Assembly: GCA_964468725.1 (NCBI GenBank)
Contig: CAYXVU010000318.1
Span: 1 to 5,796 of the forward strand
Direction: 5' to 3'
DNA: 5,796 nt
From: CAYXVU01 sp964468725
GTDB taxonomy: Bacteria > Acidobacteriota > Blastocatellia > UBA7656
Below, piece by piece: positions 1 to 5,137 of the stretch. The position numbers were made by a program, and so were the translations under genes. Positions within the stretch are counted from its first letter, which is position 1, and each line of letters starts with the position of its first letter. The notes beneath the pieces were generated by a model that searched no databases, had not been told where the DNA came from, and saw nothing but the letters and a program-made list of their open reading frames with translations.

Positions 1-71
1 CAGCAGCGATTGGGAAAAGGCGGTCTAATCGCACCTACTTTGATTTCGCGCACCCTCATTCATCTGCATAG

Positions 72-100
72 TTGAATCCCATCTGCAAGATGGTTAGAGT
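72..100 (+). promoter_or_regulatory. possible weak sigma-70-like promoter for cofG
   Basis: TTGAAT (72-77) and TAGAGT (95-100) are separated by exactly 17 bp. Each matches the sigma-70 consensus at 4 of 6 positions, and transcription would begin near 107, about 45 nt before the cofG ATG. The match is weak and could be chance. The spacer is largely filled by the dyad CCATCT-gca-AGATGG (79-93), which would suit a repressor or activator site. The real promoter may lie upstream of the window. Confidence 0.25.
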
Positions 101-136
101 TGCTAACGTTATGGCTACCCAATTCAAGGGTAGCCA
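79..136. repeat. three successive inverted repeats upstream of cofG
   Basis: Three perfect dyads follow each other. CCATCT/AGATGG lies at 79-84 and 88-93 with a 3 nt loop. GTTAG/CTAAC lies at 93-97 and 103-107 with a 5 nt loop. TGGCTACCC/GGGTAGCCA lies at 112-120 and 128-136 with a 7 nt loop. The last is a 9 bp stem ending 14 nt before the cofG ATG and just before its GGAAAG motif. It could act as an mRNA hairpin near the ribosome site or as a DNA operator. CATCTGCA also occurs twice as a direct repeat (61-68, 80-87). The dyads are seen directly; the regulatory role is inferred. Confidence 0.5.
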
Positions 137-150
137 ATCGGAAAGCGAAT

Positions 151-1341
151 ATGGTCACCAGCCGACGGGAAAGCCAATTTGCCGAAGCGCTCGCCGCCGC
201 GCGTGCCGCTGAACTGACCCCTGCACAGGCGCGCTGGCTGATCGGCGCACGACCGGGCGATGAAGGCGAGGCATTGCTTCGCCTCGCCGCCGAGGTGCGC
301 GACCGCCTGAAGGGCAAAGCGATCACCTATTCGAAGAAGGTCTTCATCCCGCTCACCAATCTGTGCCGCGACTTTTGCGGCTATTGCACCTTTCGCAAAG
401 ACCCCGGCCAAGCAGCGGCTCACACCATGTCGCCGGATGAAGTGTTGGCCGTTGCTGAAGCGGGTACACGGCTCGGCTGTAAAGAGGCGCTCTTCAGTTT
501 GGGCGACCGCCCCGAAGCCCTGTTTCCCGAAATGCGCGCAACTCTAGCCCGCTATGGACACCGCACAACCCTCGATTACCTGACGGCGATGTGTGCGCGC
601 GTCTTCAACGAGACCGGGTTGTTGCCGCACGCCAATCCGGGATTGATGGGACGGCGCGATTTGGAGAGATTGCGCGCCACCAATGCGAGCGTTGGCTTGA
701 TGCTCGAAAGCGTCAGTGAGCGGCTGACAGCAAACGGCAGCGCGCACTTCAATGCCCCTGACAAGCTGCCCGCTTTGCGCCTGCGAACGATTGCCGAAGC
801 GGGCAAGTTGAAGATGCCGTTCACCACAGGAATTTTAGTCGGCATTGGCGAAACCCTCGACGAACGAGTCGCCTCACTGGTTGCCATCCGCGAATTGCAT
901 CAACGCTACGGCCACATTCAGGAAGTCATCATTCAAAATTTTCGCGCCAAACCGGATATTCCCATGAAGCTGCATCCGGAGCCCGAAGGCTTCGATTTTC
1001 AGCGCACCATTGCCGTCGCGCGCTTGCTACTGGGTGATATGAATGTGCAGGCGCCGCCCAATCTCTCCGATGATCGCTACCCCTCTTTGCTCGCCGCAGG
1101 CATCAACGACTGGGGCGGCATCTCGCCATTGACGCGCGATTTCATCAACCCTGAAAAGCCCTGGCCGCATCTGGACGAGTTGGCCGAGCGCACTCGGGCT
1201 GCCGGTTATGACCTGCGCGAGCGGCTCTGCGTTTACCCCGAATTCGTCGGGCAATATGAGTGGTTCTCTCCTTCTGTGCACACCCGCCTGCACCTGATGG
1301 CTGACGACAAAGGATACGCGCAAATCAATGGAAAGGGATGA
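151..1341 (+). CDS. cofG: FO synthase subunit 1 (7,8-didemethyl-8-hydroxy-5-deazariboflavin synthase, CofG)
   Basis: This cytoplasmic radical-SAM enzyme performs the final cyclisation that closes the deazaflavin ring of FO, using the adduct made by CofH. FO feeds coenzyme F420 synthesis or serves as a photolyase antenna. The 396-residue protein has the CX3CX2C cluster motif at C72, C76 and C79 (LCRDFCGYCTF), preceded by ITYSKKVFIPLTN (58-70). That block is characteristic of CofG and of the CofG half of FbiC. An FSLGDRPE segment (115-122) follows, as in the family, and the length is near the usual size with no breaks. I chose ATG 151 because it is the first in-frame ATG and has GGAAAG (140-145) 5 nt upstream. 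A TTG at 100 would place the 9 bp stem inside the coding region and is less likely. cofH follows on the same strand. The family call is firm; the start is fairly firm. Confidence 0.95.
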   Translation: MVTSRRESQFAEALAAARAAELTPAQARWLIGARPGDEGEALLRLAAEVRDRLKGKAITYSKKVFIPLTNLCRDFCGYCTFRKDPGQAAAHTMSPDEVLAVAEAGTRLGCKEALFSLGDRPEALFPEMRATLARYGHRTTLDYLTAMCARVFNETGLLPHANPGLMGRRDLERLRATNASVGLMLESVSERLTANGSAHFNAPDKLPALRLRTIAEAGKLKMPFTTGILVGIGETLDERVASLVAIRELHQRYGHIQEVIIQNFRAKPDIPMKLHPEPEGFDFQRTIAVARLLLGDMNVQAPPNLSDDRYPSLLAAGINDWGGISPLTRDFINPEKPWPHLDELAERTRAAGYDLRERLCVYPEFVGQYEWFSPSVHTRLHLMADDKGYAQINGKG

Positions 1342-1403
1342 CCGCTATACTGGCTTGAGCGGTTCGCCGTCTGTCTCGATTCTCGGCGGCGTCAGCCTGA
1401 ACC
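1340..1403 (+). other. hairpin-rich spacer between cofG and cofH
   Basis: The 128 nt between cofG and the chosen cofH ATG hold several stems. ACCGCT/AGCGGT (1341-1346, 1358-1363) starts on the last base of the cofG stop codon. CGCCG/CGGCG (1365-1369, 1384-1388) follows. The longer-range pair GGTTC/GAACC (1361-1365, 1399-1403) competes with both. No T-run follows, so a classic terminator is not supported; mRNA processing, stability or partial attenuation are possible. TATACT (1346-1351) resembles a -10 box but has no matching -35. No gene is seen here. Confidence 0.4.
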
Positions 1404-1469
1404 CGAGCGGCGGCGCGCATTGACGATGACGGCAACGCGTGGGACTATTGCTTGGCAATCAAAATTCAC

Positions 1470-2675
1470 ATGTTGAACCTACAGTCGACAAAGTTACTGA
1501 GAAAGATCGGTTGGGATGAACCCAACAGACTCGACTTCTTGCTCGGACAGATTGCGCCGCCGGTGGCGCGGGTGCTGGCACGGGCGCTGCGAGGCGAAGA
1601 GTTGAGTTTCGCTGACGGCTTACGGCTGGCGCAGGCGACCGGAGATGAACTCGAAGCATTGGTGCTGGCGGCTGATCGCATTCGGCAGGAGCGCGTTGGC
1701 GAGCGCATTACCTACGTCGTCAATCGCAACATCAACTTTACCAATATCTGCTTTGTCGGTTGTCGCTTCTGCGCTTTCAGCCGCGCGCCGCGCGAAAAGG
1801 AAGCCTATTTTCACTCCTTCGATGAGATTGCTCATCGCGCCTGCGAAGCCTGGCAAAGCGGCGCGCGCGAGGTTTGCGTGCAAGGTGGGCTGCCGCGCGA
1901 CCTTGATCCGTACTACTACCGCGACCTGCTGCGCGTTATCAAACAGAGCACGCCCGATATGCACATTCACGCCTTTTCTCCGATGGAGGTTGTCTACGGT
2001 GTGGAACTAACGCAGATGGCGTTGCGCGATTACCTGATGATGCTCAAAGAGGCAGGGCTGGGCACGCTGCCGGGCACGGCGGCAGAGATTCTCGACGATG
2101 ATGTGCGCCATCAAATCGAGCGCATCAAGCTCAAAGTGCCTGAGTGGGTTGCGGTCATCAAGACGGCGCATCAACTCGGTATCCGCACGACCTCAACGAT
2201 GATGTACGGCCACACTGAGAGCGAAGAGCATTGGCTGCGTCATCTGCTGCTGTTGCGCGAGATTCAAAAAGAGACGGGCGGCTTTACGGAGTTTGTGCCG
2301 CTCGGTTTCGTCCATGAGTTCACCCAGCTTTATCAATCGGGCGATGCGCGACCCGGCCCGACCGTTGAAGAGCATTTGAAGGTTCATGCCCTGGCACGCC
2401 TGATGTTGCAAGGGTGGATTGATAACATCCAAGTCTCGTGGGTGAAGATGGCGCGCGAGGTGACGCAAGCCTGTCTGCGCGCCGGGGCGAACGATTACGG
2501 CGGCACCTTGATGGAAGAGAACATTTCGCGGCTAGCCGGTTCTACTTCGGGGCAATCTCTGTCACGCGAAGAGTTTCACCGACGTATCCGCGAACTCGGA
2601 CGCACGCCCGCCGAACGCACGACGCTCTACCAAATTGTTCAAGAATTTCGTGAGCCGGAGAGCAATAGCGCGTAG
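1470..2675 (+). CDS. cofH: FO synthase subunit 2 (5-amino-6-(D-ribitylamino)uracil--tyrosine 4-hydroxyphenyl transferase, CofH)
   Basis: CofH is a radical-SAM enzyme that cleaves tyrosine and joins its hydroxybenzyl part to 5-amino-6-ribitylaminouracil, a riboflavin intermediate, giving the substrate of CofG. The 401-residue protein shows CX3CX2C at C94, C98 and C101 (NICFVGCRFCAF), preceded by ITYVVNRNINFT. Later blocks typical of CofH are HIHAFSPMEV (165-174), PGTAAEILDD (201-210), RTTSTMMYGH (239-248), GGFTEFVPL (270-278), ARPGPT (293-298) and DNIQVSWVK (318-326). The related menaquinone enzyme MqnC shares part of this, but pairing with cofG and the ARPGPT block favour CofH. ATG 1470 is the first ATG but lacks a clear SD. 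An in-frame TTG at 1452, with GGGA 7 nt upstream, would add six residues, and the frame is open back to 1401. The start is therefore uncertain. Confidence 0.94.
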   Translation: MLNLQSTKLLRKIGWDEPNRLDFLLGQIAPPVARVLARALRGEELSFADGLRLAQATGDELEALVLAADRIRQERVGERITYVVNRNINFTNICFVGCRFCAFSRAPREKEAYFHSFDEIAHRACEAWQSGAREVCVQGGLPRDLDPYYYRDLLRVIKQSTPDMHIHAFSPMEVVYGVELTQMALRDYLMMLKEAGLGTLPGTAAEILDDDVRHQIERIKLKVPEWVAVIKTAHQLGIRTTSTMMYGHTESEEHWLRHLLLLREIQKETGGFTEFVPLGFVHEFTQLYQSGDARPGPTVEEHLKVHALARLMLQGWIDNIQVSWVKMAREVTQACLRAGANDYGGTLMEENISRLAGSTSGQSLSREEFHRRIRELGRTPAERTTLYQIVQEFREPESNSA

Positions 2676-2697
2676 CCGCCCGGTCGCTCCGGCTGCG
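2671..2697 (+). other. stem-loop spanning the cofH stop codon
   Basis: CGTAGCCG (2671-2678) pairs with CGGCTGCG (2690-2697) as an 8 bp stem with one G-U pair and an 11 nt loop, and it contains the TAG stop. It is GC-rich but has no T-run after it, so at most it is a weak or Rho-assisted terminator or a 3' stability element. The rest of the 84 nt to the next gene holds only that gene's SD. Confidence 0.35.
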
Positions 2698-2749
2698 TGA
2701 AGGAAACAGTGCGGCGCGGCGGTCGTTGCTTGCATCGCCCAACGGTTTC

Positions 2750-2754
2750 GGAGG
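2750..2754 (+). promoter_or_regulatory. ribosome binding site deciding a GTG start
   Basis: GGAGG lies 5 nt before GTG 2760. The frame is open further back, to a GTG at 2697, but that upstream stretch encodes an arginine-rich, non-secretory sequence. Starting at 2760 gives a clean signal peptide directly. This SD fixes the start. Confidence 0.8.
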
Positions 2755-2759
2755 TTGAA

Positions 2760-3551
2760 GTGAAGCCAAAGAAGTTGCTGATTACCTTCTTACTTTTATT
2801 GATGACGACACCTGCGTTTGTGCTGACGGCTGCATCACAGGAAGATGACAACGATCCGGCGAAAGCGACAACGCTCATTCGTGACGCCATCAAGGCGCGC
2901 GGCGGCGAGACGTATCTCGCCATCCGCAATACCACGACGCGCGGCCAGTACACGCAGTTCCTGAAAGGCGTACCCGGCGACCCCAACAGCTTCGTTGATT
3001 ACATCGTCTATCCCGACCGCGAGCGTACCGAGTTTGGCAAAGGAAATCGCAAATACATTCAAACCAACAGCGCCGCGAGCGGCTGGATTTACGACGCCGC
3101 CATGCAACAGATTCGGGAGCAGACCGAAGAGCAAGTGAAGAGTTTTCAGCAGTCCATTCGCCATGATCTCGATAACCTCTTGCGTCTACGCTGGCAGGAA
3201 CCCGGCGTGAAGCTGGTCTATCTCGGTCGCCGCGAACCATGGAAGAACACCTTTTCTGAGGCGGTGCGTCTGGATTTCGCCGACGGCTCGATGGTGACTT
3301 TGCATTTCGATGCGCGCACCAAATTGCCGATGATGTCGGAGTATCAAACAGTCGAAGAGGGTCGGACGGTTACCAATCAGGCAAGATTCTTTCGTTGGGC
3401 AGAGTTCTCCGGTATCAAGGTTCCGACCTTTACGGACTTCTACCGCGAGGGACAGCAGAGCGGGCGCGCGAGCTTCGATGAAGTTATCTTCAACACCGAC
3501 ATCTCCGAAAAATTATTCGCCAAACCACTCAACATCAAAGAGGTGAAATAA
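2760..3551 (+). CDS. exported protein, possibly LolA/LolB-like fold; function unknown
   Basis: The 263-residue protein begins MKPKKLLITFLLLLMTTPAF, a lysine-rich n-region and hydrophobic core, with likely signal peptidase I cleavage near residues 24-27 (TAASQ). There is no lipobox cysteine, so it should be soluble in the periplasm or secreted. The mature part starts with a helix ending in KARGGETYLAI, then has many short, probably beta strands: GQYTQFL, FVDYIVYPDRERTEF, SGWIYDA, KLVYLGRREPW, AVRLDFADGSMVTLHFD, KLPMMSEYQ and IKVPTFTDFY. The 'PdRxRxEF ... LDF.DG..VTL.FD..TKLP' pattern recalls LolA/LolB-type lipoprotein-binding folds and proteins frequent in Acidobacteriota. This is resemblance only; no catalytic motif is visible. 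It follows cofH on the same strand, but nothing ties it to FO chemistry. The earlier GTG 2697 is rejected because it buries the signal peptide. Confidence 0.75.
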   Translation: MKPKKLLITFLLLLMTTPAFVLTAASQEDDNDPAKATTLIRDAIKARGGETYLAIRNTTTRGQYTQFLKGVPGDPNSFVDYIVYPDRERTEFGKGNRKYIQTNSAASGWIYDAAMQQIREQTEEQVKSFQQSIRHDLDNLLRLRWQEPGVKLVYLGRREPWKNTFSEAVRLDFADGSMVTLHFDARTKLPMMSEYQTVEEGRTVTNQARFFRWAEFSGIKVPTFTDFYREGQQSGRASFDEVIFNTDISEKLFAKPLNIKEVK

Positions 3552-3558
3552 GCAGGAA

Positions 3559-3602
3559 CGAGTGACCAGCGAAGTTGCCGCCGCAGGTCACCCGTCACTT
3601 GT
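3559..3602. terminator. possible shared terminator between convergent genes
   Basis: The 59 bp between the two convergent stops contains AGTGACC (3561-3567) and GGTCACC (3586-3592), a 7-position stem with one G-U pair and an 18 nt loop. An alternative pairing uses AGTGAC (3561-3566) with GTCACT (3594-3599), extendable to 3559-3602. Read leftward it is followed by TTCCTGCTTATTT, so it is a better terminator for fbaB than for the exported-protein gene. The long loop and imperfect T-tract keep confidence low. Confidence 0.4.
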
Positions 3603-3610
3603 CTCTGTCA

Positions 3611-4678
3611 TTACGCAATCGTTACTTCCGGCGTCAGATAGACATCCTGAATGGCATTGAGAATTTCCACCCCTTCGGCCATCGGCTTTTGAAAAGCCTT
3701 GCGCCCGGAGATCAGGCCGGTGCCGCCCGCGCGTTTGTTGATGACCGCCGTTTTGACGGCCTGCTGAATATCGTTTTCGCCCGATGCCCCGCCGGAGTTA
3801 ATCAACCCGCAGCGCCCCATATAACAATTGGCCACTTGATAGCGCGTCAAATCAATGGGGTGATCCGAAGCTAGTTCCGTATAGACCTTCTTATTGGTCT
3901 TGCCGTAGGGATTCTCTTTGGTGTTGAGGGCGTTGTAGCCGCCGTTATTTTCGGGCAGTTTCTGTTTGATGATGTCGGCTTGGATGGTGACCCCAAGATG
4001 GTTGGCTTGCCCGGTCAGGTCAGCCGAGACGTGATAATCAGTGCCGCCGATTTTGAATTCCGGGTTTCGCAAGTAGCACCACAACACGGTGAACATCCCC
4101 AATTCATGAGCGTGTGCGAAGGCTTGGCTGACCTCTTGAATCTGCCGCGTGGATTGCTCCGAGCCGAAGTAGATGGTCGCACCGACAGAGGTGCAACCCA
4201 TATCGAAAGCCTGGTCAATCGAAGCGAACATGATCTGATCGAACTGATTGGGGTAAGAGAGAAATTCGTTATGGTTGATCTTGAGCATGAAGGGGATCTT
4301 GTGCGCGTATTTGCGCGCTACCGAACCGAGCACGCCGAGCGTCGTCGCCACCGCATTACAGCCGCCTTCTATCGCCAGCTTGATGATGTTTTCGGGGTCG
4401 AAGTACATCGGGTTGGGAGCGAATGATGCGCCCGCCGAATGTTCGATGCCTTGATCTACGGGGAGAATCGAGAGGTAACCCGTGCCCGCCAGTCGCCCGT
4501 GATTGAACATCGTCGCCAGGTTGCGTAACACGACAGGCGAGCGATCCGAGCCGACCCATACGCGATCCAGAAAATCGGGGCCGGGCAGGTGCAACGAATC
4601 TTTTGGGATGGTCTTGCTTTGATAGGTCAATAGCGATTCGGCTTCGTCGCCGAGAATGTCTTCGATCTCTTTTATCAT
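3611..4678 (-). CDS. fbaB: class I fructose-bisphosphate aldolase, FbaB/DhnA type
   Basis: This cytoplasmic enzyme reversibly splits fructose 1,6-bisphosphate into dihydroxyacetone phosphate and glyceraldehyde 3-phosphate through a lysine Schiff base, without metal, and often works in gluconeogenesis. The 355-residue product matches the approximately 350-residue E. coli FbaB end to end. Key blocks are LPVDQGIEHS (72-81), the substrate-site motif of the DhnA family; ADIIKQKLP (234-242), where K238 is the likely Schiff-base lysine; SDHPIDLTRYQVANCYMGR (271-289); the glycine-rich phosphate loop INSGGASGEND (293-303); NKRAGGTGLISGRKAF (314-329); and the C-terminal IQDVYLTPEVTIA. ATG 4678 is chosen because a perfect AGGAGG lies 9 nt upstream. 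A longer frame to 4807 would run through the promoter and SD and has no family counterpart. It is transcribed alone from the promoter at 4779-4807 and converges on the exported-protein gene. Confidence 0.96.
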   Translation of the reverse strand: MIKEIEDILGDEAESLLTYQSKTIPKDSLHLPGPDFLDRVWVGSDRSPVVLRNLATMFNHGRLAGTGYLSILPVDQGIEHSAGASFAPNPMYFDPENIIKLAIEGGCNAVATTLGVLGSVARKYAHKIPFMLKINHNEFLSYPNQFDQIMFASIDQAFDMGCTSVGATIYFGSEQSTRQIQEVSQAFAHAHELGMFTVLWCYLRNPEFKIGGTDYHVSADLTGQANHLGVTIQADIIKQKLPENNGGYNALNTKENPYGKTNKKVYTELASDHPIDLTRYQVANCYMGRCGLINSGGASGENDIQQAVKTAVINKRAGGTGLISGRKAFQKPMAEGVEILNAIQDVYLTPEVTIA

Positions 4679-4687
4679 GTCGTCTCG

Positions 4688-4693
4688 CCTCCT
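4688..4693 (-). promoter_or_regulatory. ribosome binding site of fbaB
   Basis: On the minus strand this reads AGGAGG, a perfect SD core, 9 nt before ATG 4678. It decides the start over the longer open frame. Confidence 0.85.
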
Positions 4694-4733
4694 GTGCTTC
4701 GGTTGAGAAAGATGGGTGCTACCGATGATTGAA

Positions 4734-4769
4734 AAATGCGTTGCTCGCAAAGAAATGCAGTTGCCCGCA
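4734..4769 (-). repeat. tandem imperfect repeat in the fbaB 5' UTR
   Basis: On the plus strand AAATGC-GTTGC-T-CGCA (4734-4749) is followed by AAATGC-A-GTTGC-C-CGCA (4753-4769). The two copies differ by one substitution and one inserted base. In fbaB sense each reads TGCG-R-GCAAC-(T)-GCATTT and can form a small TGC(G)/(C)GCA stem. They lie directly downstream of the predicted transcription start (about 4772). They could be a paired protein site or an RNA element controlling fbaB. The repeat is seen; the role is inferred. Confidence 0.55.
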
Positions 4770-4778
4770 GGCGACCAA

Positions 4779-4807
4779 ATTCTATGCTTCACTCTGACGA
4801 TGGTCAA
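4779..4807 (-). promoter_or_regulatory. sigma-70-type promoter of fbaB
   Basis: Read on the minus strand, TTGACC (4807-4802) is a 5/6 match to the -35 box and TAGAAT (4784-4779) a 5/6 match to the -10 box, with an ideal 17 bp spacer. Transcription should begin near 4772, leaving a 5' UTR of about 94 nt. It is the best promoter in the window. One arm of a 10 bp inverted repeat abuts the -35 box. Confidence 0.7.
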
Positions 4808-4848
4808 ATGTCAGGCGGCGGCGAGGCAAAAAAAGGGGCGCCTGACAT
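4808..4848. repeat. 10 bp inverted repeat abutting the fbaB -35 box
   Basis: ATGTCAGGCG (4808-4817) and CGCCTGACAT (4839-4848) are perfect reverse complements separated by 21 bp. The right arm overlaps the adjacent terminator stem at 4839-4841 and its loop, so the two structures cannot coexist in one RNA. As DNA it could be a two-site operator next to the -35 box. The symmetry is certain; the function is inferred. Confidence 0.6.
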
Positions 4849-4860
4849 CGCGCGCCCCTT
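4828..4860 (-). terminator. intrinsic terminator on the minus strand upstream of fbaB
   Basis: In minus-strand reading AAGGGGCGC (4860-4852), a 10 nt loop, then GCGCCCCTT (4841-4833) form a perfect 9 bp GC-rich stem. Seven Ts (4834-4828), the first two paired in the stem, run out of it: textbook Rho-independent form. The plus-strand reading has no T-run. It ends about 20 nt before the fbaB -35 box, so it terminates a leftward transcript arriving from beyond 4860, where no minus-strand gene is recognised. Confidence 0.75.
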
Positions 4861-5007
4861 AGTACGACCTTTACACTTACCCGCCCGAACAGTGCCGCGA
4901 CCCTTCACTGAAATACATGCCATCGAAAAATTTATTTATTCCCGCCGCCCGCCGTTTTTCACTCAAAAAAAAGAGGGAGAGAAAAGTTTGTTATGTTTTC
5001 TGCCAAC
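4861..5007. other. non-coding stretch, possible small RNA on the minus strand
   Basis: I see no gene here. Notable items are CAGTG/CACTG (4890-4894, 4906-4910) forming a 5 bp stem with an 11 nt loop, an AT-only block at 4926-4940, GC-rich CCCGCC repeats (4941-4953) and A8 at 4965-4972. A leftward RNA from this area would end at the terminator at 4828-4860. The only minus-strand promoter hint is TTGAGT (4966-4961) before the AT block, with too long a spacer (20 bp or more). No convincing plus-strand promoter for the barrel gene was found. Confidence 0.3.
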
Positions 5008-5107
5008 GGCTCATTTACGGATGAGAGCCCGAAGGTTGTACCTCTCGACCCTTATGATTGCTTGCCCGAAGCAACATGGTAATCAACCGATTGCGGAAGT
5101 GCCGCAA
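5008..5107 (+). ncRNA. structured 5' leader of the barrel gene, unidentified cis-regulatory candidate
   Basis: Several stems follow in close order. GGCTCAT (5008-5014) pairs with ATGA-GA-GCC (5021-5029) around a 6 nt loop. GGTTG-TACC (5034-5042) pairs with GGTA-AT-CAACC (5078-5088) as a 9 bp helix with a 2 nt bulge. This encloses TTGCTT/AAGCAA (5058-5063, 5069-5074). TTGCGG/CCGCAA (5091-5096, 5102-5107) follows. The SD begins 20 nt later. The nested helix plus flanking hairpins look like a folded leader. I checked from memory against TPP, c-di-GMP-I, fluoride, THF and preQ1 patterns and saw no match. Confidence 0.4.
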
Positions 5108-5127
5108 CGAGCAGATCAATGAAAAAC

Positions 5128-5135
5128 GAGGTGAT
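5128..5135 (+). promoter_or_regulatory. strong ribosome binding site of the barrel gene
   Basis: GAGGTGAT is an extended match to the anti-SD of 16S rRNA, with GAGG 6 nt before ATG 5138. It confirms the start of the gene that runs off the window. Confidence 0.85.
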
Positions 5136-5137
5136 TC

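Noticed and set aside
2..28. Possible C-terminal end of an upstream gene (SSDWEKAV then stop)
   Set aside because: Eight codons are too few to support a gene; other frames are also open for a short way.
1470..2675. MqnC (menaquinone futalosine pathway) instead of CofH
   Set aside because: MqnC shares the NRNINFTN-type cluster region, but the adjacent cofG and the ARPGPT and DNIQVSWVK blocks fit CofH better.
2697..2759. Upstream GTG start for the exported protein
   Set aside because: It adds a 21-residue arginine-rich lead that would bury the signal peptide; GGAGG directly precedes GTG 2760.
3980..4426. 148-codon plus-strand open frame opposite fbaB
   Set aside because: It is a shadow of the firmly identified aldolase gene; the product shows no family pattern.
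4679..4807. N-terminal extension of the aldolase to an ATG at 4807
   Set aside because: It would run across the -10 box, tandem repeat and AGGAGG, and the family starts at about the residue encoded at 4678.
4833..4860. Plus-strand terminator at the same stem
   Set aside because: After the stem the plus strand reads AGTACGACC with no T-run, so only the minus-strand reading is a proper intrinsic terminator.
5008..5107. Known riboswitch (TPP, c-di-GMP-I, fluoride, THF, preQ1) in the barrel leader
   Set aside because: None of the conserved boxes I remember for these classes is present; only a covariance-model search could settle it.
4736..5122. 128-codon plus-strand open frame in the intergenic region
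   Set aside because: It crosses the fbaB promoter, terminator stem and leader hairpins, has no SD and a composition lacking any domain-like pattern.
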